Positions 46,055 through 54,088 of a stretch of 64,000 bases of DNA are shown piece by piece. This DNA is from Helicobacter bilis. GTDB taxonomy: Bacteria > Campylobacterota > Campylobacteria > Campylobacterales > Helicobacteraceae. The notes under the pieces were generated by a model that was given only the letters and a program-made list of their open reading frames with translations, was not told where the DNA came from and ran no database searches. Location of the stretch: NCBI RefSeq assembly GCF_001999985.1, contig NZ_CP019645.1:434001-498000 (forward strand), in the 5' to 3' direction. Numbering within the stretch: position 1 is the first letter of the stretch; each line of letters starts with the position of its first letter. The translations under genes and the position numbers were made by a program.

Positions 46055-46288
46055 ATGAGTCTTGTAATATATGGTTTTGATTTATTGAGTTTAAAGGGGG
46101 CTTATTTGCTCTCTACTATTTTTCTAGCAGTTTGGCTATATGCTTACATTTATCATCTTTATCGCTCTCAAGCGACTGGAAAAATAGATTATGAAAAGTA
46201 TGGCAAACTTGCACTTCAAGATTCTTTAGACGATGCGTTAATAGAATCTTGTGATGACAAAAACAACAAGACAGCAGAAAGGAGATAA
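46055..46288 (+). CDS. ccoQ: cbb3-type cytochrome oxidase subunit CcoQ
   Basis: A small single-span subunit thought to stabilise the complex. 77 residues: one membrane helix (YLLSTIFLAVWLYAYIYHLY) followed by RSQATGKIDYEKYGKLALQDSLDD, the usual CcoQ pattern. AAAAGGAG precedes its start, and ccoP begins 2 bp after its stop. Confidence 0.9.
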   Translation: MSLVIYGFDLLSLKGAYLLSTIFLAVWLYAYIYHLYRSQATGKIDYEKYGKLALQDSLDDALIESCDDKNNKTAERR

Positions 46289-46290
46289 TA

Positions 46291-47178
46291 ATGGGTTGGT
46301 TAAGCGATCATGTCAATTTACTTGGCTTTATTGGTGCTGTGGTGATTCTTTTACTAACCATTGCAATAGCGTGGTTTTACATTCAAAAGATGAAGACAGA
46401 GAGTGTAGGTGGAGAGCTTACGGAGCATTCATGGGATGGTATTAAAGAGTTTAATAATAATATCCCAACGGGTTGGCTTTTATCCCTTTTGGGACTTATG
46501 ATATGGGCTGTTTGGTATATCCTTTTTGGCTATCCTTTGAACGCTTACTCACAAATTGGTGAATACAATCAGGAATCTCATGCCTATAATCAAAAGTTTG
46601 AAACCGTGCATGCAAATCTAGATTCAGATAAATTGCGTGAAATGGGTGAGCAAATCTTCCTTGTGCAATGCGCACAATGTCATGGTTTAACAGCTGAAGG
46701 CAATGATGGTAAAGCACAGAATCTTACTCATTGGGGTAAGATCGATGGCATTATGGATACTATCCGCAATGGTAGCACAGGGCTTACAAAAGAGAATGGC
46801 GAAGAGTTTGGTGGTATGCCTCCGGGTCTTTTAAGTGAAGAAAAAGATATTCAAGCAGTTGCTCACTATGTAATGAGTGAAATCGTTAAAGACACTTCTA
46901 TGAAATATGATGAAGAGCTAGTAAAAGCTGGAAATGAAATCTATCATAGTGAAGAAAATGGCACATGTTTTCAATGTCATGGTGCTAATGGCGAGGGTGT
47001 AGAAGATATGGGTCCATCACTTCAAACCTATGGAAAAACTGAGTTTTTAGCAAATGTTTTGAAGCATGGCAAAAAAGGCGAAATAGGTCTTATGCCATCT
47101 TTTGAATATCTTAATCTAAGTCAAAAAGAAGTAGAAGCTTTGCAGTCATTCATCGCAGCAAAGCAAAAGATTCAGTAA
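46291..47178 (+). CDS. ccoP: cbb3-type cytochrome c oxidase subunit III (diheme)
   Basis: A diheme cytochrome that feeds electrons into the oxidase. Two N-terminal spans (about 12-30 and 66-86) precede the heme sites CAQCHG (near 127) and CFQCHG (near 225), each followed by a methionine ligand region (GGMPPGLL and LMPSFEYL). Length 295. AAAGGAG overlaps the ccoQ end. Confidence 0.97.
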   Translation: MGWLSDHVNLLGFIGAVVILLLTIAIAWFYIQKMKTESVGGELTEHSWDGIKEFNNNIPTGWLLSLLGLMIWAVWYILFGYPLNAYSQIGEYNQESHAYNQKFETVHANLDSDKLREMGEQIFLVQCAQCHGLTAEGNDGKAQNLTHWGKIDGIMDTIRNGSTGLTKENGEEFGGMPPGLLSEEKDIQAVAHYVMSEIVKDTSMKYDEELVKAGNEIYHSEENGTCFQCHGANGEGVEDMGPSLQTYGKTEFLANVLKHGKKGEIGLMPSFEYLNLSQKEVEALQSFIAAKQKIQ

Positions 47179-47192
47179 TCTAAGGAGAATGT

Positions 47193-47402
47193 ATGCAAGC
47201 GATTATAAATATTCTAAATAGTTTGGTTGGCTTTTTACTTGCCGTGTTGCTTGTAGTGGCTGCAGCAGCGATTGGCGGTTATAATGCTGTAAAGATTCAG
47301 CAATCAAGTGCTACAACATTTTATAGCATTGATTCACATAATCTAAAAAAGAATGACACTGCAAATCGTGATGCGTTTAAAATTGTAGAAAGCAAGGAAT
47401 AG
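47193..47402 (+). CDS. DUF4006 family cbb3-associated small membrane protein
   Basis: 69 residues with one span (LNSLVGFLLAVLLVVAAAAIGGYNAVKI) and a hydrophilic C-terminus. In Campylobacterota this family follows ccoP (H. pylori HP0148, recalled), so a role in oxidase assembly or stability is inferred from context. Ribosome site AAGGAG; 14 bp after ccoP. Confidence 0.8.
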   Translation: MQAIINILNSLVGFLLAVLLVVAAAAIGGYNAVKIQQSSATTFYSIDSHNLKKNDTANRDAFKIVESKE

Positions 47403-47412
47403 GAAGGAGTTT

Positions 47413-47523
47413 ATGATGAAATTTACAGGACTTGAAAAATTTGTAGCACTTGTGCTTGTTGGATTTGGCTTACTTACTATCGCGCTTACGCTTATGCCTT
47501 ATGAATTTTTGCATGCAGTATGA
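47413..47523 (+). CDS. 36-residue membrane peptide in the cbb3 operon
   Basis: A short ORF behind AGGAAGGAG encodes MMKFTGLEKF followed by one span (VALVLVGFGLLTIALTLM) and PYEFLHAV. It starts 10 bp after the DUF4006 gene and overlaps the next start by ATGA, so it is locked into the operon by translation. It may correspond to the small proteins often missed after ccoP. Function is unknown. Confidence 0.7.
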   Translation: MMKFTGLEKFVALVLVGFGLLTIALTLMPYEFLHAV

Positions 47524-48281
47524 AGCAAGAAGTGAGTTGCAGTTTGAATAAAGCATATATTTTAATATATATTATTCATTTAGCCATACTGCAAACATTT
47601 ATGTTTGCAAATGGTAGTAAGCAATCTAGCATTGCAGATACAGAATCTACTCTGCTAGATAAATCTAGCAAAGATTCTAAAACTAATGAAAAATTGGCAC
47701 AAGGTGCTAGTGCATATTTGCAAGGGGATATTGATATACTCTCGCAAAATGCACCTACAATCGTGCAAGAACTCTCTAGTATTATATATGAAAAAACAGG
47801 TGTAAAAGTCTTTTTACATGTTGTTAAAAATACGCCGCAAAATGATACACAGACAGATATAAATGCAAAATTTCAAAACAGAAGATCCTATGAGACTCAC
47901 ATTACAGAACAAATACAGGGTAATTATGCTATTATATTTCTTTTCTATAATGACCATGCCATAACGCTAAAAAGCAATTTGCCTTTTTTAAACGATACTC
48001 ATGCAGCAGAGTTACTAGAAGACTATGCCTATCCTTATTTACCCGCTGATTCCGTTGGGACATTGCGATATAATGATGGGGTAAATGAAGGGGTGTCAAA
48101 TCTATATCTTGCATTAACACATAAAATTGCAAAGCATTATAATTTTGAGCTTAACGCACCAAAACCTATGGAAAAGCAAAGCGATGTAACAAAAGTCATA
48201 ATATACGCCATGCTACTCATTCTCATTGGTTTATTTATTTTAGTGCGATTTGGGCTACTTGCATTTAAGAAAAAAGGATAA
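47520..48281 (+). CDS. Membrane-anchored periplasmic protein, possibly TPM-domain
   Basis: 253 residues: signal peptide (ILIYIIHLAILQTFMFA), a D-S-K containing low-complexity part, then a globular domain at about 75-205 with LSSIIYEKTGVKVFLHVVKN and NYAIIFLFYNDHAITLKSN. The C-terminal membrane span is at 226-246. The domain resembles TPM/YgcG folds, but the match is by eye. It overlaps the previous micro-ORF by 4 bases and is the likely counterpart of H. pylori HP0150 in the same operon position (recalled). Confidence 0.65.
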   Translation: MKQEVSCSLNKAYILIYIIHLAILQTFMFANGSKQSSIADTESTLLDKSSKDSKTNEKLAQGASAYLQGDIDILSQNAPTIVQELSSIIYEKTGVKVFLHVVKNTPQNDTQTDINAKFQNRRSYETHITEQIQGNYAIIFLFYNDHAITLKSNLPFLNDTHAAELLEDYAYPYLPADSVGTLRYNDGVNEGVSNLYLALTHKIAKHYNFELNAPKPMEKQSDVTKVIIYAMLLILIGLFILVRFGLLAFKKKG

Positions 48282-48283
48282 AG

Positions 48284-48904
48284 ATGACAGAAAGAAAACG
48301 CACATTATGGCCACTTGGGATATTGCTTGTTATCGCATTGGGCATTGTTCTCATTGTGATAAGCATTAGGATTTCAAGTAAGCAAAGCATTGATACAGAT
48401 CGCACTTTTAACCTAAAACGCATAGAGCTAGATGAAAAAATTAATGCCATTATGCAACAACAAAATGCCTTTGAAAGTCTTTATAATGTGCGTATCAGCA
48501 CCATTGGAGATCGCATGAATGCAGTGATTATGAAAAATCCCTATTATGTAACCCCTGTTCCACGAGACACACCAGAAAAAGAGGGTTTATTGCAAAGTAA
48601 AGATAATGTAATCACAATATATGTTGAAAAGAAAAAAGATAGCAATAATATACAAGATATGCTTATAGAATCTGTCGGATTAGAGTTTGTAAGACTTGAC
48701 CAAGGTGAAAAGGAAGTGAGTGTGCTTACCATTCCTATGGAAAAGAGTGAGGAAAATACATATTCCACTAAAACTTTTTCATTACCTATGCAAGGGTATT
48801 ATCAAGCTAGATTTAAGATTGATGTTAAAAATGCGACACAAGATAAAGAAATCCCGGTTTATTTTTATCATTGGGTGTTTAATAAGCAAGATTCACATCT
48901 ATAA
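48284..48904 (+). CDS. Single-span membrane protein, possibly FixH-like
   Basis: 206 residues: basic start, one N-terminal span (LGILLVIALGIVLIVISIRI) and a periplasmic beta-rich domain with NPYYVTPVPRD and YQARFKIDVKNATQDKEIPVYFYHWVF. Topology and place after ccoNOQP recall FixH/CcoG-group assembly factors, but the sequence evidence is weak. Two bp separate it from the preceding gene. Confidence 0.55.
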   Translation: MTERKRTLWPLGILLVIALGIVLIVISIRISSKQSIDTDRTFNLKRIELDEKINAIMQQQNAFESLYNVRISTIGDRMNAVIMKNPYYVTPVPRDTPEKEGLLQSKDNVITIYVEKKKDSNNIQDMLIESVGLEFVRLDQGEKEVSVLTIPMEKSEENTYSTKTFSLPMQGYYQARFKIDVKNATQDKEIPVYFYHWVFNKQDSHL

Positions 48905-48919
48905 TATTAAGCGATATTC

Positions 48920-49345
48920 ATGCAGCAATCTACAAATACAAAACATAAGAAAATAGACACGCTAAAAAATTCCTATGAATTTGATATAGTGTTTAAAAAT
49001 GGTTTGCGTTTTAATAGGGATTTCATGGCAATTTATGCTATGCCTTTGCGTGATTTTATATTTCATTTACGCAAAAAAAAACAATACAATCGTTTTATAG
49101 AATCTAAAATGCTTTTGGGTTTTAGCATTAATAAAAAAGTGGCGAAAGCATGCAAAAGAAATCTCATTAGACGCAGGATTAAGGCAGTTATGCAGGAATG
49201 TGGCACAAAATACAGGGGATATGCCTTTGTTTTTATATGTCGAAAAGGTATTAGTGACTATGATTTTATCGCGTTAAAAAAACATATTCTATATAGCACA
49301 AAAAAGCTCACTCAACCAAGAAATACAATTGAAGATAAACGATAG
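48920..49345 (+). CDS. rnpA: Ribonuclease P protein component
   Basis: The protein cofactor of RNase P, which matures the 5' ends of tRNAs. Motifs are NSYEFDIVFKNG near the start, the central KACKRNLIRRRIKAVMQE (RNR motif) and GYAFVFICRKGISDYDFIALKKHI. Length 141 includes an insertion FIFHLRKKKQYNRFIESK. It is normally placed between rpmH and yidD/yidC; here it follows the cbb3 operon by 15 bp and is followed by 2 kb of decayed DNA. Confidence 0.88.
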   Translation: MQQSTNTKHKKIDTLKNSYEFDIVFKNGLRFNRDFMAIYAMPLRDFIFHLRKKKQYNRFIESKMLLGFSINKKVAKACKRNLIRRRIKAVMQECGTKYRGYAFVFICRKGISDYDFIALKKHILYSTKKLTQPRNTIEDKR

Positions 49346-49964
49346 TGCGACCACCAACAAGATAAGTTCTGATTAAAGAATTTAAATTCCTTGATACAAA
49401 ACTATAGTATCCACTTTAGCACACATGGGAAACTTTGTTTTGTAAAACAAAAGCCAACATAACACTTGAAACAAAATTATCTTTAAAGCATTACAAGATT
49501 ATTGATGCTTTAATCCAAGTTAAAACAATGTAAACAAAAATACTTTAGTTTTTGCATTCTTTACTTAATAGATTTATAATCTTTATTATGTAGTTTTATA
49601 TGCCTTTTAAGCACATAAAACCTAACTTTAAACATGAGCAATGTTTTTGTGTATCCTTTTTTAGAATACATAAAAAAATACACATAAGGCACAGACAAAA
49701 AAATGTGTATGGAAGTAAAAAAGAATTTAACATATAGGTAACTTTAAATAACTTGTTAAAAATTCCTTAAATAATGGTTTGCAAGTGTTGGTGTGTGTTT
49801 GTATTTGTGATTGGGTATTTTTGTGTTTAAGTTTTGTAAAAAGTGTATCCTTGTATGTGTTTTATTGAAGATATAGGAGTATGGGAAATATGATAACCCA
49901 CTATCAAGCATTATGCAAAATATACAAACACTAAGACAACCTCTAGACAAATTGATAGGAGTGT

Positions 49965-50193
49965 GTCATTATAAAAAATATTAAAATTTGCATTGTTGGC
50001 ATAAATTGCTCTGGTAAAAGCACACTTTTTGGAAAAACCGAAAGATTTGTTGCCGCATTGTAAGATTATTGGAGACTCTCATACATTATGTGAGATTGGT
50101 AAAATCCAATCAATAAACATTGAAAAATCTCGACAAACAAGCAAAGATGGGCTAAGAAAAAAGTTGTTAGTAAATATTAGAATCTACAAGTGA
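49965..50193 (+). pseudogene. Remnant of a P-loop protein
   Basis: One frame reads IKICIVGINCSGKSTLFGKTERFVAAL and stops at 50063; it contains a Walker A motif (GINCSGKST). A second frame continues to 50193 (IIGDSHTLCEIGKIQSINIEK). A one-base shift joins them. The surrounding 49.4-51.3 kb is AT-rich and without intact genes, so I read it as a decayed ATP- or GTP-binding gene. Confidence 0.5.
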
Positions 50194-50485
50194 AAATGTG
50201 ATCGCAAGTGAGCATTGTAGCTGTTTTAAGTAAAAATACCACCTTTAGAATTGCAGTAAAAAAAAGGGGGGGGATATAAGATTTGATGGCTTAATATTAT
50301 TGTAGATATTGATATTGGAGTAATTAGGCAAAGAATGCGGAATAGAAATAGAATGGATATGAGATTTAAAACGCTATGAGTGAAAATTCGATTTTATCAA
50401 TGATTTTGTGCAGTGTTGTTTCTTTTTCACTCTTACATGCAAATCATTAAAGGAACATAAAGCAAAGAGGATACAAGAATAGGTT

Positions 50486-50958
50486 ATGTCGAGAAGGAAT
50501 TACTATGAAGATGAAAATCTTTATATTGAAGCACCATATAAAAACGGAGCGATATGTGGTACAGGAAAAAACCATTATTGAAGTGGGATTAAAGTCCAAA
50601 ATGCTATTTAAAAATGCAAAATTAGAAAGTATTTATAAGCTATATAATAAAAGCGGGAATCTTCGATTTGAAATGCCAATTGAAAATAATAAACGAGAAA
50701 GCACGGCAATATTCTATTGACCAGGCGGAGATATATCCGCAGAAATCCAATATACAAATGACAAGATAAACGGCATTGTAAAATTTTATGACAAAGAAAA
50801 AATTTATCTGGCAAGCCAATGCATAAAATGGCAAACTTGTTAGCGGAAAATACCCTAGTGGTAAATCCCCAACAAATACACATCTTACAAGATTAACTAA
50901 TGATATAAACCAAGATGGCGTTGGCTATGCTTACTGATATGATATACATGAAAAATAA
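50486..50958 (+). pseudogene. Decayed MORN-repeat (YwqK-like) protein gene
   Basis: Fragments in different frames show the repeat pattern of YwqK/MORN_2 proteins: YYEDENLYIEAPYKNGAICG, then LYNKSGNLRFEMPIENNKRES, GGDISAEIQYTNDKINGIVKFYDKE and GKYPSGKSPTNT. They are split by stops at 50579-50581 and 50718-50720 and by frameshifts. Intact relatives are common in Campylobacterota; this copy is clearly nonfunctional as one protein. Confidence 0.7.
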
Positions 50959-51350
50959 ATGAAACTTAGAAATTTTATAATGTAAAATAGCATTGAAGAT
51001 TCTAAATAGATTAATCTCTTAGGTTTTAGAAACAGATATTTTCTAAAACCTAGCTTATGGATTTCAACGCAAAATCTTGCTATAAATTGAAATCAATATC
51101 CAATTGGCATTATTCCTGATTTTATTTCCCTGAAGCATAAATCACTTCTTGTTTATCCTTGCTTAACTCTTTAATTTCTTGCGTATTCGTGTATTTATCT
51201 GCTAAATTTATTTATTGTTTTTTTACTTTTGTTGTGTGATTGGGTTTATATCCATTCACCACATTATGTGTTATTGCATATCAATTCTGTGTAAATAGTA
51301 AAACATACGATAAAACACATGGATACTTTATCAATTACATAGTTTTTCAG

Positions 51351-51356
51351 TATAAT
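51351..51356 (+). promoter_or_regulatory. -10 element for the secreted protein gene
   Basis: TTTTTCAGTATAATGC gives TATAAT at 51351-51356, 28 bp before the ATG, with TTTTAGGAG as ribosome site between. Confidence 0.5.
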
Positions 51357-51383
51357 GCAAAAATTATTTTTTTAGGAGTTTAA

Positions 51384-52319
51384 ATGTTAAATTTTAAAAA
51401 TTCAACATGTGGTGTGCTTATGGCTTTATGCCTTGTTTCACCACTACATGCAAAGATAAGTGCAAAAGATTCTGTGGAAAAAGCGATGATAGGTTTAGGT
51501 AAAGGCGTGTCAAACTTTACCTATGATTGTCAAGGCAATGATGTGAAAGCTAGTTGCGTTGCTAAGAAGATAGATTATGAAGATGGGATTGGCTTTCGCA
51601 ATGTAAAGCTTGATTACATGATAGACAATAAAAATTTAAATGGGGCAATATCCTTTGATACACAAGTATCAGATCCTAGAGTGGATAGAGAAATGCTTGA
51701 GTTTATACCAAAAAGAGTAGTTTGCTCTTCGCCTAGCAGCTTGCAAGGTAAAACATATAAGGGGCAGATAAATTGCGAGATTATCGCGCCAACCTATGTT
51801 TTAAAAACTAAGGGTGTTGGCTCTATGGAATCACATAGATTCTTAAACAAGGATATAGACAAAGTGTTTGATGATTTAGAGCAAATGCTAGAGGATATTG
51901 ATGATTCTAATATGCAGCAAAAGTTGAAAGATTTTAAGGTTGATATTAGAGAGATTGTTTTAGATGTGAAGGGCATTCAGTTTGCAAATAAGATGTTTAA
52001 TGTTTTGAAAAAAGATGATCCAAATTTCACAAAAGAGCAGTATAACGCAACCGTGAATATGGGCGTAGCTATGGTGCCAGTAGGACTTGCCAATGCAAGA
52101 GTTTCAGAATCTAGTTTAGAACAAGTCTCAAAAGCAGCGGCAGCCTTAGGCGATATAGCACTCTCAAAGAAACAACAAGCGATTATTACGCTAAAGCGTA
52201 AAAGTGCGGCAATGCTAGAACTTGCAGATTTACCAAACTTAATTGCAAAAATAGATGCTGATCCATCAGTTTTATTGAAATACCTTGATGAGTATGAAAT
52301 ATCTGTTGTTACACGCTAA
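51384..52319 (+). CDS. Secreted hypothetical protein
   Basis: 311 residues with a signal peptide (CGVLMALCLVSPLHA, cleavage near residue 24) and four cysteines in the first half of the mature part (TYDCQGNDVKASC; VVCSSPS...GQINCE), probably two disulfides. The second half is helical (KVFDDLEQMLEDIDDSNMQQKLKD; QVSKAAAALGDIALSKKQQAIITLKRK). No family recognised. It is monocistronic, with its own promoter, and flanked by decayed or repeat DNA. Confidence 0.75.
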   Translation: MLNFKNSTCGVLMALCLVSPLHAKISAKDSVEKAMIGLGKGVSNFTYDCQGNDVKASCVAKKIDYEDGIGFRNVKLDYMIDNKNLNGAISFDTQVSDPRVDREMLEFIPKRVVCSSPSSLQGKTYKGQINCEIIAPTYVLKTKGVGSMESHRFLNKDIDKVFDDLEQMLEDIDDSNMQQKLKDFKVDIREIVLDVKGIQFANKMFNVLKKDDPNFTKEQYNATVNMGVAMVPVGLANARVSESSLEQVSKAAAALGDIALSKKQQAIITLKRKSAAMLELADLPNLIAKIDADPSVLLKYLDEYEISVVTR

Positions 52320-52649
52320 ATTCTTAGTTTAATCTTGTTGTGTTTATCGCAAGGCAAAAAATGTAGTTTGTCATCTACGCTTTGTGTGTTTTTGGGATTA
52401 GATTCTAAAGTTTTGTCATCACAGAAGCGAATGTGTAGTGGGCGAAACTACAAATCCGATGCATAAATTCTTCCAAATTATGCGTATCTTTGGAAAAAAC
52501 ATGTTAAATTACGAAAGCCCAACATGGCTTCCATGTAAAAGATGTTTTGCCTACACATTAGTGTAAAAAGATCTAGGTTGTACAAAAATAATACAAATGA
52601 CTGAATGTGAATGTTAGCACAAGGGCAAATCTTATAAAAAGGAGAGAGA

Positions 52650-53723
52650 ATGAAAAAACAAATCGCAGTAATACAGGGCGATGGTATCGGCAAAGAAGTC
52701 ATCACACAAGCCCTAAAGGTGTTAGATTCTATATCAAAAGTGTATAAGCACGAGTTTGTGTATAAGGAAGTCTTAGCAGGTGGCTGTGCGATTGATGCTT
52801 GTGGGGAGTGTTTGCCCAAAGAAAGTTTAGAAGTTTGTAAAAATAGTGATAGCGTTTTGCTAGGGGCGGTTGGCGGTCCAAAATGGGATAAAGAGCCAAG
52901 CCATAATCGCCCAGAATCCGCCCTTTTACGACTTAGAAAAGAGCTAGGCGTATTTGCTAATATCCGCCCAGCCACGCTTTTGCCGGAGCTAAAAAATGCT
53001 AGTCCGCTAAAGAGTGAGATTTTACAAAAGGGCATTGATTTTGTTATCGTGCGTGAGCTTGTGGGTGGAGCGTATTTTGGTAGGCATTTGTGTGAGGAGA
53101 AAAATGGCGAAAAAGTCGCTACCGATGAGATGAGCTATACACAATCTCAAATTGAATCTATCGCAAAAGTAGGCTTTGAAATCGCACAAAAACGCAAAAA
53201 AAACCTTGTGTCCGTGGATAAGGCAAATGTGTTAAGCTCATCGCGTTTATGGCGTGAAGTGGTGGAAAATGTGGCAAAAGACTATCCCGATGTAAGTCTA
53301 GAGCATATGTATGTGGATAATGCAGCAATGCAGATTTGTAGAATGCCGAGTGCGTTTGATGTGATTTTAACGGAGAATATGTTTGGGGATATTTTGAGCG
53401 ATGAAGCAAGTGTCATCACAGGCACCATTGGCGTAATCCCTTCAGCTTCACTCTCTCAAGGCACTTTAGGGCTATATGAGCCAATCCACGGCAGCGCACC
53501 GGATATTGCCGGACAGGATAAGGCGAATCCTATTGGCACGATTTTATCCGTGGCGATGATGTTAGAGCTTTCATTTGGGCTAAAGCAAGAGGCACAAGCG
53601 GTGCGAAATGCGGTGAATCTTGCCTTGAAAGAAGGCTATCGCACAGGCGATATGATGGATAAAGATTCAAAGCTGATAGGCTGTGAAAAAATGGGGGATA
53701 TTATCAGTGGGTTTGTGGGGTAG
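52650..53723 (+). CDS. leuB: 3-isopropylmalate dehydrogenase
   Basis: Oxidises and decarboxylates 3-isopropylmalate in leucine synthesis. Motifs are AVIQGDGIGKEV at the start, RPESALLRLRKELGVFANIRPA, SVDKANVLSSSRLWR, DNAAMQICRMPSAFDVILTENMFGDILSDEAS and GSAPDIAGQDKANPIGTI. Length 357 is normal. The ribosome site is AAAAAGGAGAG. No leuA, leuC or leuD gene is in the window. The 330 bp upstream hold a weak palindromic remnant (TTGTCAT near 52373) and no gene. Confidence 0.95.
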   Translation: MKKQIAVIQGDGIGKEVITQALKVLDSISKVYKHEFVYKEVLAGGCAIDACGECLPKESLEVCKNSDSVLLGAVGGPKWDKEPSHNRPESALLRLRKELGVFANIRPATLLPELKNASPLKSEILQKGIDFVIVRELVGGAYFGRHLCEEKNGEKVATDEMSYTQSQIESIAKVGFEIAQKRKKNLVSVDKANVLSSSRLWREVVENVAKDYPDVSLEHMYVDNAAMQICRMPSAFDVILTENMFGDILSDEASVITGTIGVIPSASLSQGTLGLYEPIHGSAPDIAGQDKANPIGTILSVAMMLELSFGLKQEAQAVRNAVNLALKEGYRTGDMMDKDSKLIGCEKMGDIISGFVG

Positions 53724-53750
53724 CTATATTGATATATGTAATATGGAATT

Positions 53751-53859
53751 TTAGTTTCTATAACAAATTGTCATACTGAGCCTTTGAGCGAAGTATCTAA
53801 TATAGAATCAAAGATATTTCGTGCTTACGCACTCAATATGACAAGATTTTAGAAACTAA
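53751..53859. repeat. Dispersed palindromic repeat with extended outer arms after leuB
   Basis: Outer arms TTAGTTTCTA (53751-53760) and TAGAAACTAA (53850-53859) enclose TTGTCATACTGAG and CTCAATATGACAA, then AGTATCT and AGATATTTCG in the interior. It is one of the most complete copies. It sits in the 365-bp gap between leuB and the helicase, where nothing else is seen. Confidence 0.8.
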
Positions 53860-54088
53860 GAGTATTTTACACATAAAGATTCGGATTTAAAAACAAGTTT
53901 TTTTTGCAATCTGTCACCCTTAGAGTATCACTTGAGACAGGGGGTTTGTGGGCGAACAACATGAAATTCTAGCTTAACAGAGCTAAGGAAGTTATGCAGA
54001 ATCTAAAAAGCGTTTTTTCGTTTACCAATTTAGAAATGAAAATATTGTGAGAATTATTTTAGACGAAGTAATAATATGGTAACTACAT

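Noticed and set aside
50258-50273. A8-G8 tract as an active phase-variation switch
   Set aside because: No intact coding frame surrounds it; the region is decayed.
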